Part shown: positions 5,231-8,583 of the stretch, in pieces
How positions within the stretch are numbered: the first letter of the stretch is position 1
How the letters are laid out: every line of letters begins with the position of its first letter
Assembly (NCBI GenBank): GCA_007135015.1
Contig: SLJS01000100.1
Coordinates: 1 to 8,583, forward strand
From: Alcanivorax sp.
GTDB lineage: Bacteria; Pseudomonadota; Gammaproteobacteria; Pseudomonadales; Alcanivoracaceae
Direction of reading: 5' to 3'
DNA: 8,583 bases
Made by a program: the position numbers and the translations under genes
Notes under the pieces: model-generated
What the model saw: the letters and a program-made list of their open reading frames with translations, nothing else
Database searches by the model: none
Told to the model about the DNA's origin: nothing

Positions 5231-6325
5231 CTACCGGCTGTGCGACCCTTCGGCCCGACTGCGGCGCCAGGCCCGTGGCGACATGCCCGTCCACCGACGG
5301 AAGGCACGACCGAAATTGGAAGGATCGTTGTACCCGAGGGAAGCGGCGATCTCTTCCACCGAATCGCTCGTCTCGCGCAACCGGTCAATCGCCATGGCGC
5401 ACCGAAGCTGCTCGACGATTTCCTGATGGGTGGTGCCCAGTTCGGCAAGCCGCCGCCGCAGGGTGCGCGGCGTCATGTGCAGGGCAGCGGCCACCGCATC
5501 CATGGGACGAGGCTCGGCCACATGCCGCTGGGTCAGCTGACGCACACGGCCGAGCAATTCATTTTCCCGGCGAAAACGCTGCAGCTCCTTTTCACACTGC
5601 TCGGCGGCAAGCTGAACCAGCTGCGGGTCCGCCGTGCTCACCGGCAACTCCAGCCACCTTGCGGGAAACCGGATCTGCGTGAACCCGCAATCGAAATCCA
5701 TGCGCCCGCGGGTCTGCTCGCGCAGCCATGAATGATGGCCCCGCTCCGGATAGCTCAACCGGATTTCAGACTCCGGAGGCGGCGTCACGCCGAACATCTG
5801 CCCGGCAATGCGAAACAGCGCCGCCACCAGGCCATCAATCAGCGCAGGAAAGCGCTCACCCAGCGGCACCCCTTCCTCGAACTGCACCACCGCCTGGTCC
5901 CCTTCGGTAAACGACCGAATCGTCAGCAACCCGGTACGGGTACGCAGGTACCGCACCGCCATGTCCAGCGCCTCGCCCAGGGTGGCGCTGGCCAGCACCG
6001 CATAGCCGAGAAAACCGTGGCTGCGCAGGTCCAGCTCGCCGCCCACGCGCATGGCCAGCACGGGCATCCGCCCGAGCTCGCCCAGGCGATCCAGTATCCG
6101 CAGACAGGCCTCCACGGGCAGACGTGCATCCGCCTTCTTCATGGCCTCCAGCGTCAGGCCGGTGCCGTCGAGCAGGCTGCGCTCGTCATGACCGTCGGCG
6201 ACCAGATGCTCGACCATCCGGGCCAGGTAGGGAGCGAGCAGCATTTCATCCGCGGACCACTGCGGGGAGCCCGGATTCGGGGATCGAGACAAACGCATGT
6301 CCTGTAATGACCGATTTATGGCCAA
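5231..6325 (-). CDS. AraC-family transcriptional regulator with Arabinose_bd-type sensor domain
   Basis: The 364-residue protein has an N-terminal ligand-sensing region (about 35-225) of the kind annotated Arabinose_bd (PF12625), with DLRSHGFLGYAVLASATLGE (99-118) typical of the group. Its C-terminal AraC DNA-binding domain (about 262-355) has two helix-turn-helix units: DAVAAALHMTPRTLRRRLAE (276-295) and SVEEIAASLGYNDPSNFGRA (322-341), followed by FRRWTGMSPRAWR. I place the start at TTG 6325 because GAAGG lies 6-7 nt upstream on that strand. ATG 6298 (nine codons in) is the alternative, but its AGGA is only 1 nt away, too close. It is divergent from the hydrolase gene at 6398 with 72 bp between, so it probably controls that gene and itself. 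Regulators of this type in Pseudomonas relatives often respond to small metabolites; the ligand here is unknown. Confidence 0.9.
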   Translation of the reverse strand: MAINRSLQDMRLSRSPNPGSPQWSADEMLLAPYLARMVEHLVADGHDERSLLDGTGLTLEAMKKADARLPVEACLRILDRLGELGRMPVLAMRVGGELDLRSHGFLGYAVLASATLGEALDMAVRYLRTRTGLLTIRSFTEGDQAVVQFEEGVPLGERFPALIDGLVAALFRIAGQMFGVTPPPESEIRLSYPERGHHSWLREQTRGRMDFDCGFTQIRFPARWLELPVSTADPQLVQLAAEQCEKELQRFRRENELLGRVRQLTQRHVAEPRPMDAVAAALHMTPRTLRRRLAELGTTHQEIVEQLRCAMAIDRLRETSDSVEEIAASLGYNDPSNFGRAFRRWTGMSPRAWRRSRAEGSHSR

Positions 6326-6397
6326 GCCTAACCTTCAGGATGCCATCGGCGCAAGTAACATTGAGTGATGTAACGGTTTTCAGTTGAGGAGCTCACC
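6326..6397. promoter_or_regulatory. Divergent regulatory region with GTAAC direct repeat
   Basis: This 72-bp gap must hold the start signals of both the AraC gene and the hydrolase gene. GTAAC occurs at 6355-6359 and again at 6370-6374 in the same orientation, 15 bp apart. AraC-family proteins commonly bind direct half-sites, so this is a candidate operator, although the spacing is short. GAGGAG at 6386-6391 is the ribosome-binding site for ATG 6398. No convincing -35/-10 pair is seen for either gene, which would fit activator dependence. Confidence 0.4.
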
Positions 6398-7294
6398 ATG
6401 AATGCAGTCGCCACGCCCCGGAAAAGCTCGCCACGCAAGCTGGCAGGCACCAGCGTGGGCATCCCGCCCCGCCAGCTGAACTTCCGCATCCCCCAAGCAC
6501 CGCGCTACTTTCTGGATGACAACGCCACGGCAACCACCTTTATCGCCGTGCTTTCAGCCTTCTTTCCGCCGGGCGAAGACTTTTTCGTGGAGTCCGTGCG
6601 CCGCTTCCGCGACCGGATCGACGACCCGCAGCTCAAGGCGGAGGTTTCCGGCTTCATCGGTCAGGAAGCCATTCACGGCCGCGAGCATGAACGGCTCAAC
6701 GAAATGTTTCTGGAGCAGGGAATCGATATCACGGTGCCCGACCGCGCGGTCAAGGCGGCGCTCTGGGTGCTCGAACGCCTGCCCCACCGCCAGCAACTGG
6801 CCTGCACCACCTTCATGGAGCACTTTACCGCCCTGCTGGGCGAGCAACTGCTTACTGACGAGAACTTTCGGTCCTCCGCACACGGTGAAATGCTGCAGCT
6901 GTGGCTCTGGCACGCACTGGAAGAGCTCGAACACAAGGCCGTCGCCTATGACGTCTACGAGACCGTGGGTAACCGGCGTCTGGAACGGATCCTGGCCTAC
7001 CCGCTGGTGGCCGGCACCATGCTCCCGGCGGTATTCGCAAGCTGGGGCTGGCTGCTCGCGCGCGAAGGCAAGCTGGGTGACCGGGACGACATTCGCCATG
7101 GCTTTGCCATGATGCTCGGACGCAGCGGACTGATCGGAAAGATTCTGCCAAAGATGGGGCTGTTCGCCCGCAAGGACTTCCACCCTTCGAAACGGAACAC
7201 CAAAGCACTGGAGCAGACCTGGCGCGAACGGCTGTTCGGCGAAGGCGGCACGCTGCGCGAACAGGTGAAGAACCTGGCCAGCACCGTGCACTGA
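6398..7294 (+). CDS. Predicted metal-dependent hydrolase (PF10118-type, ferritin-like)
   Basis: The 298-residue product matches the family annotated as predicted metal-dependent hydrolase (PF10118). Its true reaction is not established to my knowledge. Probable metal ligands recur in helices as in di-iron four-helix bundles: GEDFF (59-63), QEAIHGREH (89-97, Glu90, His93, His97), EH at 141-142, and WHALEELEHK (171-180, His172, Glu175/176, His179). A hydrophobic stretch (about 201-220, YPLVAGTMLPAVFASWGWLL) may contact membrane or form a core helix. There is no signal peptide. The start at ATG 6398 has GAGGAG 6 nt upstream. It is divergent from an AraC-type regulator, a pairing that suggests inducible expression and perhaps a role in lipid or aromatic metabolism; that is inference. 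The family call is confident, the function is not. Confidence 0.85.
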   Translation: MNAVATPRKSSPRKLAGTSVGIPPRQLNFRIPQAPRYFLDDNATATTFIAVLSAFFPPGEDFFVESVRRFRDRIDDPQLKAEVSGFIGQEAIHGREHERLNEMFLEQGIDITVPDRAVKAALWVLERLPHRQQLACTTFMEHFTALLGEQLLTDENFRSSAHGEMLQLWLWHALEELEHKAVAYDVYETVGNRRLERILAYPLVAGTMLPAVFASWGWLLAREGKLGDRDDIRHGFAMMLGRSGLIGKILPKMGLFARKDFHPSKRNTKALEQTWRERLFGEGGTLREQVKNLASTVH

Positions 7295-7316
7295 GACCGG
7301 TTTCCGCTGGAGCCCC

Positions 7317-7340
7317 GGCTTCGGGACCAGGCTTCGGGAC
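7317..7340 (+). repeat. Tandem GGCTTCGGGAC repeat
   Basis: GGCTTCGGGAC occurs at 7317-7327 and 7330-7340, a 13-bp period, immediately after the hydrolase gene. It opens a gene-free, repeat-dense stretch from 7295 to 7815. The second copy runs straight into the sequence forming the 14-bp inverted repeat described at 7333-7683. Confidence 0.6.
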
Positions 7341-7452
7341 AGGCACTTTTCCCGGCACATGCCTGCCCCCGAAAGCGTTCCGTTCAGAACAGGGCCCTGC
7401 TGGAGGATCCCCTCTTCCGCCAGGTGGGTGTCGCGATAAGGTCTTCTGGCAC

Positions 7453-7533
7453 TTGTGGGAGCGGACCTTGGGCCGCGAAGGCCCCAGATTCCGGCACGCC
7501 AGGTTCTTCGCGCCCCAAGGTGCGCTCCCACAA
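7453..7533. repeat. REP-like inverted pair (BIME-like)
   Basis: The 27-bp arm at 7453-7479 (beginning TTGTGGGAGCGGACCTTGGG) and the arm at 7507-7533 are reverse complements with two mismatches, separated by 27 bp. Each arm also has internal dyad symmetry (GCGG...CCGC). The TTGTGGGAGCGG...CCGCGAA form closely resembles REP sequences of pseudomonads and relatives, which are mobilised by RAYT transposases and can act in mRNA stability or transcription termination. No RAYT gene lies in the window. It may also protect or end the transcript of the hydrolase gene. Confidence 0.75.
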
Positions 7534-7537
7534 ACCC

Positions 7538-7582
7538 TTTTGCGACACCCTCCAGGGAAGGGCGGCTTTTGCGACACCCTCC
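7538..7582 (+). repeat. 16-bp direct repeat TTTTGCGACACCCTCC
   Basis: TTTTGCGACACCCTCC is present at 7538-7553 and exactly again at 7567-7582, 29 bp apart. The core in reverse orientation, GGGTGTCGC, occurs at 7426-7434, so copies flank the REP-like pair in inverted orientation. This suggests that the motif belongs to the same repeat element. Confidence 0.65.
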
Positions 7583-7586
7583 GGCT

Positions 7587-7619
7587 CCGGGCAGGAAACC
7601 TTCCCTGTCACCTGCCCGG
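7587..7619. repeat. Hairpin-forming inverted repeat
   Basis: CCGGGCAGG (7587-7595) is perfectly complementary to CCTGCCCGG (7611-7619) around a 15-nt loop. With a two-base bulge the stem extends to CTCCGG/CCGGAG. It is a further strong palindrome in the same non-coding block. No T-tract follows. Confidence 0.5.
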
Positions 7620-7629
7620 CCCGGAGTTG

Positions 7630-7715
7630 GTGCCTGTCCTGAATGCGTGCCTGTCGCAAACCGGAATTTGTGCCTGTCCCGAAAAGGTCCCGAGAACGAA
7701 AAAGCGTGCCTGTCC
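7630..7715 (+). repeat. Four copies of GTGCCTGTC(C/G)
   Basis: GTGCCTGTCC or GTGCCTGTCG begins at 7630, 7647, 7670 and 7706, with unequal spacing (17, 23 and 36 bp). A reverse-oriented copy is at 7337-7346. The spacers are unlike each other. From general recollection, this motif is seen around REP-associated sequences in other bacterial genomes; that link is not shown here. CTGGAAAAA is also repeated at 7715-7723 and 7725-7733. Confidence 0.6.
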
Positions 7716-7815
7716 TGGAAAAATCTGGAAAAAAGAGCGCCTCGGCAGGTCGGGCTGGTTCGCCACGGCAAGTACAGTCATACTTCGGAAAACCCGTTTC
7801 CGGACTCATGCCGCC

Positions 7816-8583
7816 ATGCAATCAGGCAACCACACCGCCGCAGGATTTGGCCGCCTTATCTCCGTGCTGCTGGCCGCGGCGGCGCTGTCAGCCCTGCTGT
7901 CTACCGCCCGGGCCGGGGAGGACACGGTTGAGGCGCTCAGCCCCGACTGGGAACTGGTCAGCGACCACAAGGGCATACAGGTGTACATGCGCCACGGCGA
8001 CCAGTCGCGGCTGAAGACTTTCCGGGGCGTCACCCGCATCACCCTGGAAGATGAATACGCCTTTGCGGCCCTGCTCAATGACTATGACTCCTTCCCCAGG
8101 TGGCTGCATTTCATCCACGGCGCCGAGGAGATCAGCCGCGACGGCCCCCTGCGGCGCAACATGCGCATGACTACCCGCCTGCCCTGGCCACTGAAGAACC
8201 GCGAGGCGGTGGTCCAGGCGGATGTGGAACAGACTCTCACCGAAGACGAAGACTCGGTAATGATCCACATGAGCAACCGCCCGGACTTGATCCCTCCGAA
8301 CGACCGCTATGTCCGTTTCCCCGAGCTGAGGGGCGTTTTCGGGGCCCGCCGGCTGGGCGACAGCCAGCTCGAGGTCATTTACGAAATGGTGCTGGACCCG
8401 GGTGGCTACATACCGGCCTGGCTGGCCAATATCCTGTTGCGCGATGCGCCCTATTACACCCTGGCTCGTCTGCGGCGGATCATCGACGAACCGCAATACC
8501 AGGGGCACTACTACGACTATATCGACCTGCGCGGCCCGGGCCGGCCCCCGGATGCGCAACCGAACCCCTCTGCCTTTAAACCC
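7816..8583 (+). CDS. Secreted START-domain lipid-binding protein (3' end beyond window)
   Basis: From ATG 7816 the frame stays open for 256 codons to the right edge with no stop, so the C-terminus is missing, though probably only a little. Residues about 12-33 form a signal peptide (hydrophobic LISVLLAAAALSALLS, then ARA before GED), which indicates a periplasmic or secreted protein. The rest (about 44-240) is a START/SRPBCC-type domain that usually forms a hydrophobic cavity for lipids or other apolar ligands. Family-like segments are WELVSDHKGIQVYMR (45-59), YDSFPRWLHFIHGAEEI (90-106), LPWPLKNREAVV (122-133) and DPGGYIPAWLANILL (194-208). The visible end (240-256) is Pro-rich and probably disordered. 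No strong Shine-Dalgarno sequence precedes ATG 7816, but no other in-frame start is close upstream. The ligand is unknown. Confidence 0.85.
   Translation, partial: MQSGNHTAAGFGRLISVLLAAAALSALLSTARAGEDTVEALSPDWELVSDHKGIQVYMRHGDQSRLKTFRGVTRITLEDEYAFAALLNDYDSFPRWLHFIHGAEEISRDGPLRRNMRMTTRLPWPLKNREAVVQADVEQTLTEDEDSVMIHMSNRPDLIPPNDRYVRFPELRGVFGARRLGDSQLEVIYEMVLDPGGYIPAWLANILLRDAPYYTLARLRRIIDEPQYQGHYYDYIDLRGPGRPPDAQPNPSAFKP

Larger units (their letters stand above)
7333..7683. repeat. Distant 14-bp inverted repeat flanking the repeat block
   Basis: TTCGGGACAGGCAC at 7333-7346 is the exact reverse complement of GTGCCTGTCCCGAA at 7670-7683. The two arms enclose about 320 bp that contain the REP-like pair and other palindromes. 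They could be ends of a small non-autonomous mobile element or REP-type insertion, but no target-site duplication or transposase is seen. Members of the GTGCCTGTCC motif also occur singly nearby, so chance assembly from a repeated motif is an alternative. Confidence 0.5.

Noticed and set aside
5240..5731. Plus-strand open frames within the AraC gene region (also 5149-5682 and 5732-6307)
   Set aside because: Antisense shadows of a well-defined AraC-family protein; no domains.
7630..7715. CRISPR-like array
   Set aside because: The repeat unit is only about 10 bp, spacers are of unequal length (roughly 7-26 bp), and no cas gene is present.
6554..7771. Long open frame on the minus strand (405 codons)
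   Set aside because: It lies antisense to the well-supported metal-dependent hydrolase gene and runs through the repeat block; the translation has no recognisable domain and is a by-product of high GC.
7455..7931. Plus-strand open frames across the repeat block (also 7424-7642 and 7643-8014)
   Set aside because: The translations follow the palindromes, have no family features, and the last overlaps the START-domain gene in another frame.
7888..8559. Long minus-strand open frame opposite the START-domain gene
   Set aside because: The plus strand has a signal peptide and clear START-type motifs; the minus frame looks like its mirror and has no domain.

Overview
The window is GC-rich (my impression; not counted). 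Its gene content fits a gammaproteobacterium: a TrpB2-type tryptophan synthase, a short HPF/RaiA-like protein, an AraC regulator with an Arabinose_bd-type sensor domain beside a predicted metal-dependent hydrolase, a secreted START-domain protein, and REP-like intergenic palindromes. The genus cannot be read from this sequence. No tRNA, rRNA, CRISPR array, transposase or phage structural gene is visible.

Layout. (1) 1-899: 3' part of a TrpB2-type gene, cut by the left edge. (2) 969-1280: stand-alone short HPF/RaiA-family protein, preceded by a small hairpin. (3) 1467-1790: unrecognised three-helix membrane protein with a perfect TATAAT box and a leader hairpin upstream. (4) 1948-5143: tight five-gene, same-strand cluster (gaps of 25 and 27 bp, then overlaps of 8 and 4 bp) encoding a DUF2589-family protein, an acidic protein whose N-terminus resembles it, a second DUF2589-like protein, a zinc-ribbon protein with an arginine-rich tail, and a protein joining a peptidoglycan-binding domain to a C-terminal region with an L,D-transpeptidase-like His/Ser-x-Gly-Cys pattern. 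(5) 5144-5174: palindrome between convergent genes. (6) 5231-6325 (minus) and 6398-7294 (plus): AraC-family regulator divergent from a ferritin-like predicted metal-dependent hydrolase. (7) 7295-7815: non-coding block full of repeats, including a 27-bp REP-like inverted pair, four GTGCCTGTC copies and a 16-bp direct repeat. (8) 7816-8583: START-domain protein with a signal peptide, still open at the right edge.

The best candidate for an undescribed system is the 1948-5143 cluster. Spacing and overlaps imply co-expression and coupled translation. It holds two clear DUF2589 paralogues and perhaps a third diverged one, plus a putative cell-wall-active protein with no visible export signal. Its function cannot be read from the sequence; an assembly that handles or releases a peptidoglycan-directed protein is only a hypothesis. 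The other genes look like ordinary chromosomal neighbours.
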